DNA of 64,000 nt from Rhabdornis inornatus (Eukaryota; Chordata; Aves; Passeriformes; Rhabdornithidae): assembly GCA_013397075.1 (NCBI GenBank), contig VWZS01002677.1, forward strand, positions 1,034,438 to 1,098,437, in the 5' to 3' direction. This document shows positions 12,901 to 25,340 of the stretch, one piece after another. Below the pieces are notes generated by a model, which saw only the letters and a program-made list of their open reading frames with translations, had not been told where the DNA came from and did not search any database. Numbering within the stretch: the stretch's first letter is position 1; each line of letters begins with the position of its first letter. Made by a program: the position numbers and the translations under genes.

Positions 12901-15572
12901 GTCTCCCACTCCAACAAACTGAACAAAAAGATTGTTGATTTTTCTGTTTGTTTAAAACTCCATTTTACTTTTAAAATGAAGGAGGTGGTAAATGGTTGCC
13001 CCACACATGCAAACTTTATAACCTTTGTAAATTATTCCTCTTTGAATTCTACCTTTATTGTAGACACACATATTCATCAAGGACCAGGTAGTATCATTTT
13101 CCCTTAGGCAAGCTCTACTACAGAGGTTGTGGATACTTCCCACTTCTCTGATCTTGCCCCTGATTCCTGCAATGATGGCTTTTATTAATATTTATGTCCT
13201 GTCCAGTGAGACAACTTGTGTTTTTAAGAAAGACGGTTGTGGTGGATAATCATCATTCATGGGTGCAGTAATTCACATCCCTGGTCTCTGAAGTTCAAGA
13301 GAAAAAATGAAGGTTGAGAGCAGAGGTGGTGTTAGCCTGAGGGACTTTATTGATTCAAAAGATATAGACAGTTCCCATTAAAAGGGGAACTTATTCCTAT
13401 GAAACATAATTTTACTAATATGACTGAAGTCAGACCAAAGGTATTTGATCGGTTTGCATTTATAGCCTTCTTCTGACAACCTCATGTGAATCCCCAGTGA
13501 GAAAAACATAGGCTGTAAGTGCAAAAGCAGAAAACCTCCAAAGACATTGATTAATAATTGACATGAGAGTTTATTTTGATTTGGTCTTACCTCTTCAAAT
13601 AAGCATCTTGTTTCCTCTGTTGGCTGCTGCACCTGACATTTGTCCTGCATTGATAAGTGTGAGAAAGGCTCTCAGTAATATCCCTATCATGTACTTAAGC
13701 AATAAATTTTAAAATAAATATTTTTTTTTAATTAGCAGAAGAGTGAATGAAGAGAACAGTATTTACTAAATGTATTAAATGAGTCCTGTGTTATGATTAT
13801 ATATATGATTATGTAAAAAATACTGTTTACACTGAAAGCAAACGAGCAGAAGGGTTTGACTGAAAACTGGCATTTTGAGAAACTGTGTATCTGCAAGTGT
13901 TGGTGACACAATGAACTATCTTCTTCCTCTGGATTGTGATGGTGTACAGGAGCTAAAACCTCCAGGAATTTGCTCATGAGTATGAAACAAAATAAAAGAC
14001 AATTTTCATGTAAGACTTTCTAAATCCATCCTGCGAACAAATTTAGTCTATAGGATTTTTAAAATGCAGTTCCTTCTAATTACTGCAAATAGTCGGTAGG
14101 TCAGGCTTTGTATGAAAATAAAAGAGGGTGAGATAAAGAAGATAAATCAAATGCTGCTTTACACACTGTCAGAACAGTCGATGAAACTGAAACAGAAGAC
14201 AATTCAAGTTGTAGAAAAGATCCATTGTGCAAAACATTTAATTAGCCTGTCAAATCTACTGCTGTGAAAGTTTATTACAGAAGTTTAAGGAGGTTCTCAC
14301 AAAGAGAACTTTTGCATGGATATGGAAAATATATATGCTAGAAATGATTGAAAGAGGGTAATTTCAACTGCCTAAGAAGATAGTGAGTAATTAAAAAACA
14401 GGACTAAATTTTCCCCTTCAGCTTTTGTCCACTACAGGATTTCTGGTAACTTTTTTATTCTAAAAAAGAAAAATAAAAAATTATCAACTATAAGCTACTC
14501 TTACCACTTGGATAATTTAATAGCCTTTTAAAAAATTCTATTTAGCTAAATCAGTTTCTTCACAGCAAAATTATATACACAGCAAGAAGAGAAAAATTTG
14601 CACCTAAACTACAAATTGAATCTCTTAAAATTACTGTATTTTTATATAACTGGCTAAAAATAATCTTTTGCCTTAGAGCAATTGAGTAGTTGGAATAAGG
14701 TATTAATTTTTAATTGGTAAGTATATATTTAAGTAAAATCCAAAACACAATTGAAAAGGTTTATAATCTCCTGAATGTGTCAGATCATTGTATGGTTTTG
14801 CCATCTCCTTTTTCTCAGAAAATCAAAAGACAGTAACAATAATTTTATGAGGCTCTCAGCAAATTGGAACATGTCTTCCTTCTGCAATCCCAAGGTCACA
14901 TATGACTAAAATCAGGTTTGAATATGAAGCTGCATTCGAACTTGCACTCTGATTTCCTATGGCAGCACAGCAAAGCATTGATCTAAGTTGTCTGCCTATT
15001 CAAAGGTTAAAATTGTGAGTTAGGTAGTGTCATATTTTCTACTGTTTATCAGTGATCTGTCTTGGCCCTCTACATAGGATGATAAAGGAAATATCTGTGT
15101 AGTTCTGGAGAATAAATAGAGGTCGTGGATCTTCAGGCAACACAGTTCAGCTGACACACTGAGTAGAGCTGGAAATCTTGCAGCATAGCTTTGGTATACA
15201 TGGTTTGATGGAAACGTTGGCTTGTACTTGAACTTTGAGTTTTGAGTAATTCCCATGTATTCATAGAATGCCTGGAAAAAGTGACTGAATAACCTTTTTG
15301 GTTTGAGGGTGTTTTGTGAAACATTCAGGTTTTTATTCCTTTGAATGACTCCAAAATTACTGCAAAAGGTCCTAGACTGAATTCAATGGAGAAATGGTCA
15401 TCTACAATGTGATAACTCAGATTTGATTGTAATTATGATATTCTGCAGGTCAGCTGGTCTAGAAATTAAGACCATTCTACATAGCACAGATAAAGTTCTC
15501 TGCTAAAATTCCTGTCTGACTTTGTCCACTGAGTTCTTTTTCCATCTGTAAGGTTTGCAAAATACCCTAATT

Positions 15573-15595
15573 AAAACAAAACAAAACAAAACAAA
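15573..15595. repeat. (AAAAC)n microsatellite
   Basis: Four to five perfect AAAAC units in a row. Confidence 0.9.
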
Positions 15596-16883
15596 GCCCT
15601 ATGCATATACAATATTAGTAATGGAATAGGAAGCCTTACAGATTCAATTGTACAAAACCTCTTTCTTTCTGAACTCACAGATCATGTTTGTAAAACGTAT
15701 TCACCATTCAGCTTTCAAAAGCTATTCTATAAGCAGAGAAATGCATACTTTATTAGAGTACCCTTGGCTGTAATCCTAAATCTAAGTAGGCAAACTAATC
15801 TTTTATTTTTTCTCCTATTTCTCATTTTTAAAATTTGCACTTTATTTGCTGAAACCAATTGAATATTCTATTACTGCAAAGGTAGTTCAATTTTTATAGG
15901 CTTAATAAGAAGCAGCAATTTTTCATTTGTGTTAAAGAAGAATGGGATTTTTTTTTCCTCAAATCTGTTTAGATTGTTATAGGAAGTTTCCTTCTAGTGC
16001 AGTATTTTGTCAAAGTAGCCAAAGAAAGTTGACTTTAATCTAAAAGAATATTCTAAATAAATAAATAGTAGCTGTGGAGTTTTTTTCCTAAGACTTGGGT
16101 GCCAAGTGGGGTGTCATGGGGAAACAACACTGGCAGAGACATTCTTAGTTTAAGGTCTTTTCTGTTATATGGATCTGGGAAAGAGAATGGAGGATTTTCC
16201 ACAACCATTGAAAGCAAAAACATCCTGAGGGTTCAGATATTGAGCTCACAGTCCTCCCTTAAGATGAAGCAGGGCGCACCTGTGTAGCTGACCAATAGAG
16301 ATGTTTGGAACATTAGCTTTGCTTAGGTTATTTTGGCAAACATATTAATAAAATTACATGGAATGAATGGACTGTGGCTAAACTCTACCCGTACTCTGAA
16401 ATAATCTACTTTTCCTTCTGAATGTCATCCTGAATAAGTGCTAAACTTTATAAAAGCTTAAAATAAGGTATTTTTTACAGACTCCTTTTGCAAGACTATA
16501 ACAGGGAATGGTAAAGAATATTCAGCGCTGCCTTTTCAGTAATTTTTTACTTTGACTAATGACTGCCTATCCGATCTGAGAAGAACAGATGTAACTTGTG
16601 TTGCACATTGCAGACTTTACTGCTTTATTGTGATAACTTTGAAAACTTAACTAAAAAAGGCCATTTCTGTAGGGCAGAGATACCACAAGGTGAAATCAAT
16701 CTTGCTGCTGATGAAAGGAATTGCATGCCACAGTTTGCACTTTACATTATTTAGAGTGTAAAGGCTTCCTTGCCAGCAGACGTAATTGATTTGAGAGTTG
16801 GTTCACTAAAGACCAGCAGTGTGCTATGTAAAATTTGCCGTGTATTCTGTGTTGGCAGCTCACTGTGCTTCCAGGCTAAGGAA

Positions 16884-16926
16884 ATTGCTTAGAAACGCTT
16901 TAATTCATAAAGGCATTCTAAGCAAT
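16884..16926. other. 43-nt imperfect hairpin
   Basis: The arms attgcttagaa (16884-16894) and ttctaagcaat (16916-16926) are perfect reverse complements. Inside them gcttta and taaaggc pair with one bulge around the loop attca. It is shorter than a usual animal microRNA precursor, and no function can be read. Confidence 0.6.
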
Positions 16927-17699
16927 CATTGTGAGAAGGAGCACTGCAGAAGTAAAATGGTCACTAGTTTTCCATGAGATGCTTGAAATGAGGATTCAGT
17001 CTACTCAGTAGATTTCATGCTCCCAGCTATCCTTCAAACCACTGTGAAATTGTCTCACAGAGCAGCTCCCAGAGCTACAAAGAAAAGCCAGGTGATCATC
17101 AACTGAAGCAGCAAACTTCTCTCTGACTTGTCCCCTCAATCCTGGTAACTGGAACACCCACCATGCAATAGGTTATAGCTCATTTAAATTATTCCCTGCC
17201 TGTAAAATAATTTGCCACATTTTCTCTCTCACACTCCAGTAGGCTAGATGGAAAAAACATTGTAGAGCATGGGAATCTAAAATGGGGAATGAATTCTTCA
17301 GTTGAAAGAACGTATTAAAGCCTAGATTATCACTCCAGCCTTTTGCTAATGACAGGTTGCCCTTCATGTACCTGAACCAAATGAAATGGAAACAGAGCCT
17401 GAAGACCACTGCTTTAATTACATCTGAAGTATCAACCTCTATGCATCTTGTCATCCAAAAAGACCAAGAACATATATATTCTGTGACTTCTCAATATAAA
17501 CACACATATAAACCATTTACATGTTTCCCTATGTTCATAGAGCTGCGGGCATGAATTTGACGGATCAAATCCAAGTGGATACATTTTTACCCAAGAACAA
17601 ATAATTTCAGTGAAAATAATTGAAATCTAGTATAATATCTTCTGACTGTATGCCCACCAGCTGAACCATGCTGTTTGAAGACATCAGGTGTCTATACAG

Positions 17700-17717
17700 A
17701 AAAAAAAAAAAAAAAAA
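17700..17717. repeat. Poly(A), 18 bases
   Basis: Uninterrupted A run followed by A/C-rich sequence. No recognisable retroposon body lies upstream, so I do not call it a retroposed tail. Confidence 0.9.
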
Positions 17718-18272
17718 CCCAAAAGAAAAACCCCAACTCTTTATCATTTTTATAGAGTGGTTTTCCATTAGGTAATTTTCTGTTGAGTGTAGGCTGAGTC
17801 TATCAGTATTGGCCAACACTATGCAGACAATAAATTATTAGTGAAACAACTACTCATGATTAGTCTGCAATAAATGTCGTGCATTTAGGAAAGAAGACAG
17901 AACAGTGACTACATCCAGTGCAGAAGGTCAGACCTATGTATGAGTTAATGAAAGATAGTGAAGCATGTCATGTCTGAATGGAGACTGCAAATAAATAATT
18001 TACTTACTTGTCCATTCTGTCTCATTAAATCTTACTCCTTGTCTTTCCCTTGTGACAATTTTATTACTTCCACAATTTATTGTTTTTGTCTGTCAGTCTT
18101 CACAACTGGCTTTCATTATTTTGACTGTTCAGATGAAGCAAATGCATTTTGTTTTTCTTCTTTGGCAATCAGCTGAACCATGGGGTTACTGATGTGACCA
18201 TCAGGTTTTTTAGTCCCTGCTTGCTCTAAGCAAGGTAAATTAACAGAATTAGCAGTAAGCTAAACCTGTAGC

Positions 18273-18309
18273 TTTTTTTTTTTTTTTNNNNNNNNNNNNN
18301 NTTTTTTTT
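18273..18309. other. Assembly gap (14 Ns, 18288-18301) inside a poly(T) run
   Basis: Fifteen T, then 14 N, then eight T. The gap most likely marks a long homopolymer that could not be assembled. The true T-run length is unknown. Confidence 0.95.
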
Positions 18310-21300
18310 AAATCATCAATTTAAGGTGGGAAGCAGGAGTTGAAAAATGAATGGGTGGCTGATAAGACCTGTGCTTTGTTCAGTTAGGGCCATTTTGGCA
18401 TATTGAGCTCTTGAAGGCCTGTTGGAGGCATTGAACCTCAGCAGGAAACTTTTCACAGTTCACAGGATAGTGTAAAGTGACTGTTTCCCTTTTTCCTTCT
18501 CATACACACAGATATCCATATCCACATGCATACATACTCCAGTTACAACCAGAAACTGGAAAAATAATCTCTTAATTAATTAAAACAGTGCCTACAATTC
18601 TAAGACTTTTCATCATGGACTGATACGCTGAAACCTAATTTAGTCATTAATCTCTGGTTGTCAGAAGTCAACCAAGATTTCTTATTAATGTAGTTTATTA
18701 ATTAGCAACAAAATATGATGTGGATGTAGTGTTAATTTGAAGGAATATAATTTGGTATATTTCTTGTCTGTATCCATGACTTCAGGAGAGAATTAACTTT
18801 AAGGTAACTTTTATTGTATATTACACCAGGATCAAAACCTTTAAGGTCTAGTCTTGTTACTGTTAAAATGAAAAAAAATCATGTCCAAAATTTGGACACC
18901 TCTACCTCTTTTTCCCCACTCTCCCTACCAACCTCCACTTCCTCCAGTGTTTCTGAAAGCCCAGGGATCAGTCCAGTAAGAATCAAATTTAAGGGTAATC
19001 AATATTAAAAAGGCTGCAATGATACAAATTAATTTAACCACCCTTGTTTTCATTCTATTACAGATCCTTTATCACTGAAACTTTTCTTCTCTACCAAAGA
19101 AAAGAATGAGTAAGAGGTAATAATTTTCTAAATTTCTGATAGATTTTTTTTCCAGTCCAGGTCTGTTTCTTATTTTGTGGCTGAAAAAGGAGTTTTATTT
19201 ATTTAATTGAGAAGATGATGGCAAGGGAACAGGCAAGAGCACCAGGGAATGGGATCTGCTTGCATGACTCCTGCTATGAGTCAGTGATTTTTTGACATCA
19301 ATTAAATGATCTGAATTAAAAAAAAAAAACACTTAAGACTGTAGAAATAAAAATAAAGTAAATAGGAATTGTGTTTGAATCAGTCTTGTTTGGGATATAA
19401 ATCACTGAGATGCAGTTACAATTTTGCTCTGGAAGGAAGGGTCCTGACTGGGCCACCATTCATCCCCACTACGGGCAGGTGATGATTACTTTGTACTGGC
19501 TCTTATGGCCATGGAACCTCTCCATCAGCTAATTTAATTAGCCCATTGTAAAATCTACTTGGTGGCATAACTAGGTAGATTTCTGCTTGGTTAGTGAGTC
19601 AGGAAAGATGAGTGTCAGAGCTGGAAGAAGGCAGAAGATGTGTTACTGCTCTTCAGTAATTCCTCTTGGCTACTGTAGTGAAGAGTCTGGGTTGCAGTGC
19701 TGCTGGAAAAGGGAAACTGAATAATCCAACTGCACTGCCTAATTTACCCCAATTTTGCTGTCCCTTAAAATAGGGATCTGACTCCTTCTCTGTAGGGACA
19801 GCAACACTGATGTTTCAGGGACAAAAATGTGTTGTTACATTCTAGGGCCCTAGATAAGTAGGGAGAAGGGAAAAGCATCACACAGAATTTAGCAGACCAT
19901 TTTCTGTTCTGTTCTGTTCTGCCTCTGTCTTGAAGCTGAATAAGTTCCCATAGATCAAGCAAAAGATAAAAACATTTGTATGAGTGCTGAATATTTAATA
20001 CAGGAGAGGAATTCTGGTAGCAACCTCTGGTGCGCTTGCCAAAGAGCTCAGGCACAGGACACCACTGAGAAGAGAAGGAAAGGTACAAGTTGTTGGTTTT
20101 TTTAAAAAAACCTAGAAAAATTATTTCAAGAAACAGAAGGAAATAGATGCACAATCAGAGAAAAGGAGATAGAGACTGTGCTAATTATGAAGCACAACAC
20201 TAATGCTAATTCAGGGAAAGGTGTATTATGGATGCAAAAGCCTCAATCCTAAATCATTGTTGAAAAAGATACTGAGACAAAGGATAGAGAATTTTTTGTT
20301 TTAAAGCATAGTTATGTTTCCCTTTCTTCTACATGCTTTGAACATGCCTTGATTCTTGGCTTTGGTTATTAACACTACGCCTCCTTTCATTAATTGTTCC
20401 ATATTTCAAGGACTGGAACTCCACAATGTTTCCATTGTGAACATCTTAGATACATTTCTTCCAGTTGATTATGTTGGGAAAAGAATAGAATTGCTAGGCT
20501 GTGACCTTTTAAATAAGCCTTACAGCAGGTATCAGTTAATTTTCTTTTTTTTCTGCTTGTGAGGCAATCATTCCTTTGTAGGTATTTTCAGCAGAATGAC
20601 TGACCTAGGGAGGCCTCTGCATCTCTTCACTGCAGTAAGAACAAGACCATGGAAATTATCTGAATGAAAAGAATCACTTACAATGTGCAGTTAAAAAAAA
20701 TAATAAAAAAATAGATAAGGAGAAAAATAGTAATTATTCTTAAATCAGTGTTGTTCATGAGTCAGGTTCATTGCTTGGCTCAGCTATGAGTCGTTGTGTC
20801 AGACTTCTGTATTGGAGAAACAACAGGTTGTGCCTCAGCATGTAAGAACAGAGAGGGTTTTGAGTTTCTGTGAAAAGATCCAAAAGAGAGACTTTTTTCT
20901 AAGTAATGATTCAAAAAGACCTTTGAGTTCCAGGATGGATGATGTTGGTGTTTGCAGGTTCCTTGAACTTGAGTTGCAATATGTATGAAATCAAAACAAA
21001 TGTCACATTACATTCTTGGAGACATGTTTTCCTTCTATGCTGTGTGGGTGCTGGTGCCAGGTAGGTGCCATGGAGAAGAGCAAATCCTAGGGATCCTCCT
21101 TGCCTAATTCTGGCTGGAGGTGGCATGGAGCCCATGCAATCCCAGCCTCCAGTGGCCTCAGGGAGCTCTAAGGAGGAAATTGCCTCCTCAGTGGATCACA
21201 TGCCTCGATGATAAGGTTTTTTTTTTTCATTTATTAATACATAATAAATGTATTTTTTTTTCCAGTGATGCCTCTTTTTCCCCCAGAAAATACTTGCCAG

Positions 21301-24300
21301 ATCTGTCATTATAAATCTCACACTACCTCACACTATTCAGTTAACTGTGGCCCACGTTTTTCTTTTTATTTCTTTTAAGGCAGGCATTTTCTAACAAAGT
21401 CTATGGCAAGTGTTAAAATGTTCTGGATGTGTAAAGGTATTCAGATTCACAGTGGTTAAGAACAGAAAAGAACAAGAAGTGACCTGGACTATTTTCCTCT
21501 TATTCTTTTATGCTTAGGCCATTGGAAATCATCTTTATCTAAAATCCAATAGAATATGTTTTATTAAATCATACATTTCAGGGAGGTCCTGTCTGATTAC
21601 AAAACTATTGAAGGATGAAGGCTCCAGACCTTTCACTTGTTAGTTACTAGCACTGTCATTTCTTTTAATACTTAATTAATAAATTATATTTGTTATGTAA
21701 GTTAAAAAGGTCATTAATATCCATCAGTTTTGTCTCTCTGTGTGTATGTGTGCAGACACTTATACAAGAATGGTACACTAATTTTTTGTTAGAAATTATA
21801 CTGACTGAAGTCTTTCAGTCTCTCACTAAACAGCCTTTTTTCCCCAGGCCCTGAGTTGTTCTTACAGTTATTACTCAATAGTCACTATTTATGGGGATCA
21901 AAGAGTGGTGTGTAGTGTTACATCATCTGTCTACTGATGCCACAGACTGAGGTAAAATTATTCCTCCATCCCTCTCATTAGTTGGTTTGTATATCCATCC
22001 ATCTCTGGCCCTTTGTGCACTTTATTCCACTGGGGACTGGTGTTAGTTACTGCCTCCCCTCACATCCCTTAAATCCTTCCCAGAGTAATTGCTTCCCAGG
22101 ACAGCATCTATCTCTTTTTGAGGCTACATCTTATATACCTGTCATATCCTCTCAATTATTTCCAATTTACCTTTGTTACCGACAGCTTTTACTGGCTATT
22201 AATCTTGTTCGTCCAGATCACCAAAGGAAGAAAAAGATATCAGATCCACAAAGCTCAACTAAAAATGTGGAGTGGGAATGGAGGTTTTTTTGATTTCTTC
22301 ATTTTAAAAGCTTTTTTTGCATGATCTGTCAGTCAATTCATAAATCTTTTACATGACCTTTAATGTTATTTTAATCCATTTGGTGCTGCTAAATGGAGCA
22401 TCAAGTGACATTGAGATTATGCATTTTTGCCATGCTGGCTTCTACAGAATTGGAAATATTTTTAAAATTCCCCTATATACGTGATACATTTCACAGGGAC
22501 CTCACAATGAAGTGAAAGGAAAAGGGGTTAAACAAATAGAAAGGAAACATAAAGTGAGAAGAAGTGGAGGGACAGAAGATAGTATAATCCTTTGTGTTAA
22601 CTTTGCCAAAAATGGCAAGATAAAAAATCTTCTCAAGTTCATGTCCAGATTTAATCAGATTATTCAAACATAAATGTTTTCTTTTATAGTAAGATAATAA
22701 TCCTATTTTTCTCTTCTGAACAACATTAAAGATATGGTTCAAGTTTTCAGAAATATCTCTTAATATGTCCAAGAGATAAACAGGTACCTTGGATAGTACA
22801 TTTAAATCTTGGTAGATAAAATCTTTTATATTGGCTGATTGTGAATACAAAATCTTACTTTTTTCCTTTATACACATTATTTAGCATTCTCTGAGGTTTA
22901 AAGTGAATTGGAAATTATGAAATTATTATCAGTGATAGAGAGTACAGAAAATATATATGATTTAAATTCCTGTCATTCTGGTATCCACATTGAAAGATTT
23001 TATTTCTATCTGGTTATGGTTCCATACAACATACAATCGTGAGAATAACCCACTTCCTCAAGTCCTCCTCATTCTGCTAGTGGTGTATTCTCTGTGCTTT
23101 TGACTTTCCTTAGTTTAGATACTTCATAGGCAAAAATCAATATAAATAAAATGCTAGGAACCACTACTTTCTTTTTTTTGTTCCTTTTTTTTCTGTTACT
23201 TTTTATTTATGAGTTCTGTTGTGAAATGAAGATGGAATTTTAATCTTGGCTATCATATTTTTATTTGAATTGTGGTTTAAGAGATATCTAATTTGGTCCT
23301 TTTAAAGAACTCCTGTTTTTCAGTCTCATTTTTTTAGTTCTTCAGTCCTACACTAGTGAGTCTCAGGAGCATCTCAAGAGTTCTGTAGAGGGAAAATACA
23401 TATTTCTTTCCGAGAGGGTAAATCCCTATCAGAACTTGCTTTCAAATGATTTTGTCTCTGGACTCATCACTTTGCACTAGTAACCTCCAAATTATAATCA
23501 CAAAAAAGTTAGCATTTCTTTGTCATTATTTAATACCCAAGAATAAATTCCTTGATATTTTAATTGGAAGCTTAATCAGTATTCAAAGTAAAAGAGATTT
23601 CTCTTTTCCTGGATTAAATTCAGTTTCTTTTTGCCTGTATACTGAATTTGCAAGATAGAAAATGGGGGGTTTTGGTGGTTTTTTTTCCTTTTTTTTTCTC
23701 TTTTAAATTTTTTTTTTTTTACTTTGAGACTTGCCCATTGTTTCAATTTAGCAACAATTTCATATGAAATAAAAAGTTCTTTAAAGCCTATTAATATTTC
23801 TAATCACTAACCTTGTAAAACTCAGAGCCCCTAAACACCTGAAGGACCTAAGCAGATTTAAAATTGTCGTTGATTGGCAGTCCCTGAAAGTCAGTTGCTC
23901 TGCCTTTGTGATAACTGAAGTCTATTTAAGCTTTCAATCGCTTAATATGTTCTGCTAGCCAGGAAAAAAAAAAATTATCTTTAAAAAAAATTAAGATAAA
24001 ACTCAGCAAAAATTCCAACAAAGCATTTTCATTTCAACTTATGGACTTTATTCTGCAAGAGTTTAAGTTAATAAGAATTCTTTGGTTTGTAAGGGAGTAA
24101 AAAAAACAATTGTTTCGATATATTTGAAATAAAGAATATAAGATAATTTCTCCATATGATTGAGAGATTCTGAAATAACTCACTGGTAGAACCCCTATGC
24201 AAATATGGGTCACCACAGGGATCTGCTGAATGCATAAAAGGGAGAAAGAAAAAAGAATCATATGCTCCTTCCTGAAACAGCCACAGCAGCTGTGTATGAG

Positions 24301-24411
24301 TTAAGGTTTATGTGTACTAGAGTCAAGCAGTGATGGCCTTAATGTTATTTGATTCTTGAGTGATTTCAAACATCAACAGCTCTCATCACTTTTTAATTGA
24401 TAAATTTAAAT
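18310..24411. other. Long unique-looking non-coding stretch
   Basis: No gene, RNA or transposon is recognised. Sub-stretches 21030-21190 and 19440-19570 are less A+T-rich than their surroundings, without an exon signature. There are G/T- and T-rich simple tracts at about 23661-23722. A 129-codon frame at 19765-20154 (minus), 103 codons at 21982-22293 and 128 codons at 22491-22877 (minus) have no domain that I recognise. Confidence 0.5.
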
Positions 24412-24603
24412 GAGATCTGAGTTGCATAACTGACCAACAACCGACAAAGACAGAAACATATAATTGTAAAACAGTAACGAATGAAAAAAATTCTGGAGGT
24501 TGCCTGGTTCCAGCTCCCACTCAGGGCAGAGCTAGCTTTGAATATAGAAGCAAGTCTCAAGTCATATCAGGTTGCTCAGTCATATACAGTTAAGCACTGA
24601 ATT
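24412..24603. repeat. Donor copy of a 192-bp direct duplication
   Basis: This segment recurs almost unchanged at 25089-25281. I count six base differences, all transitions and all in the first third, plus one A-run length change; the last two thirds are identical. Here the right half belongs to an antisense CR1 that continues past the end of the duplicated part (to about 24650), while the other copy stops inside it. That marks this copy as the original. Confidence 0.93.
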
Positions 24604-24650
24604 TTTCCCAGGATGGAGGTTCCATAACCATCCTGGGTGACCTGCCTAGG
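24479..24650 (-). mobile_element. CR1 LINE fragment, antisense
   Basis: On the + strand it follows the antisense CR1 3' region: ttctggaggttgcctggttc, ccactcagggcagagctagc, atcaggttgctcag, cactgaatttttcccagg, then atggaggttccataacc and ctgggtgacctgcc. The last blocks correspond to the familiar 'tctccaaggatggagattcc ... ctgggcaacctg' of CR1. It is diverged and has no coding capacity. Confidence 0.7.
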
Positions 24651-25061
24651 AGAAAAACGTTTTTTAGGAAAAAAGTAATGAAGGATCAGTTGGTCATAAA
24701 ATGGAGAGGAGGAGCTCCTTATCAGAAAAACAGCTGCTACAATTTTATGATAAGTGGCACAGAATCTACCAAAAATTATCACAGCACCTGGTACCCATAA
24801 GGAAAGCAGTATGAGGAGTCACAGCTTTTATAGGGGTCATGTTCCACTGACACTTTCTAAAACATGAGCTCAGTACCAGAGAGGATGTGAGGGGAGAAGC
24901 TGTGTCCTCCTCATCTGATATTCTGGAGACCAAAGTTTTAACCTGTGTCCTCCACAGGTGGACTATCCTAGAATGTCTTGTTGATGCAAAGTTTGGGGAT
25001 TCTGGATAAAACCTTTCCTGCTTCTAGCAGTGGGAATGTTTATGGACCTCCCAAATTTTCC

Positions 25062-25340
25062 AAACATATCTCCATTTGGAGCAAAAAAGAGATCTGAGTT
25101 GCATAACTGACCAACAACTGACAAAGATAGAAACATATAATTATAAAACAACAATGAATGAAAAAAAATTCTGGAGGTTGCCTGGTTCCAGCTCCCACTC
25201 AGGGCAGAGCTAGCTTTGAATATAGAAGCAAGTCTCAAGTCATATCAGGTTGCTCAGTCATATACAGTTAAGCACTGAATTCAAAACATATCTCCAAACA
25301 TATCTCCATTTGCAAACATATCTCCATTTGCAGCAAAAAA
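25062..25340. repeat. Insertion site of the duplicated segment, with repeated aaacatatctccatttg
   Basis: The 17-mer aaacatatctccatttg occurs at 25062-25078, 25296-25312 and 25314-25330, and a 12-base part of it at 25284-25295. Both 25079-25088 and 25331-25340 continue as near-identical agcaaaaaa. The duplicated 193-bp segment therefore sits inside a site that was itself duplicated on both flanks, as expected from repeated template switching during repair or replication. Confidence 0.88.
25089..25281. repeat. Acceptor copy of the 192-bp direct duplication
   Basis: Same orientation as 24412-24603, with start points 677 bp apart. It carries a truncated copy of the antisense CR1 that stops abruptly at gaatt. 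Two sites that are CpG in the donor (accgac, aacgaa) are TpG here, as expected if this copy has decayed since. Confidence 0.93.

Larger units (their letters stand above)
9906..18272. other. Long unique-looking non-coding stretch
   Basis: I find no exon, RNA gene or recognisable transposon. Simple-sequence elements are a G/T-rich T run at about 12582-12612, AAAAC repeats at 15573-15595 and an 18-base A run at 17700-17717. A hairpin at 16884-16926 is listed separately. The section 16600-17060 has balanced composition and no repeat signature and is a plausible conserved non-coding candidate, which cannot be tested here. Confidence 0.5.

Noticed and set aside
19765..20154. 129-codon minus-strand frame
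   Set aside because: No recognisable domain, no splice or promoter context, and a length compatible with chance in this composition.
22491..22877. 128-codon minus-strand frame
   Set aside because: No recognisable domain and A+T-driven amino-acid composition.
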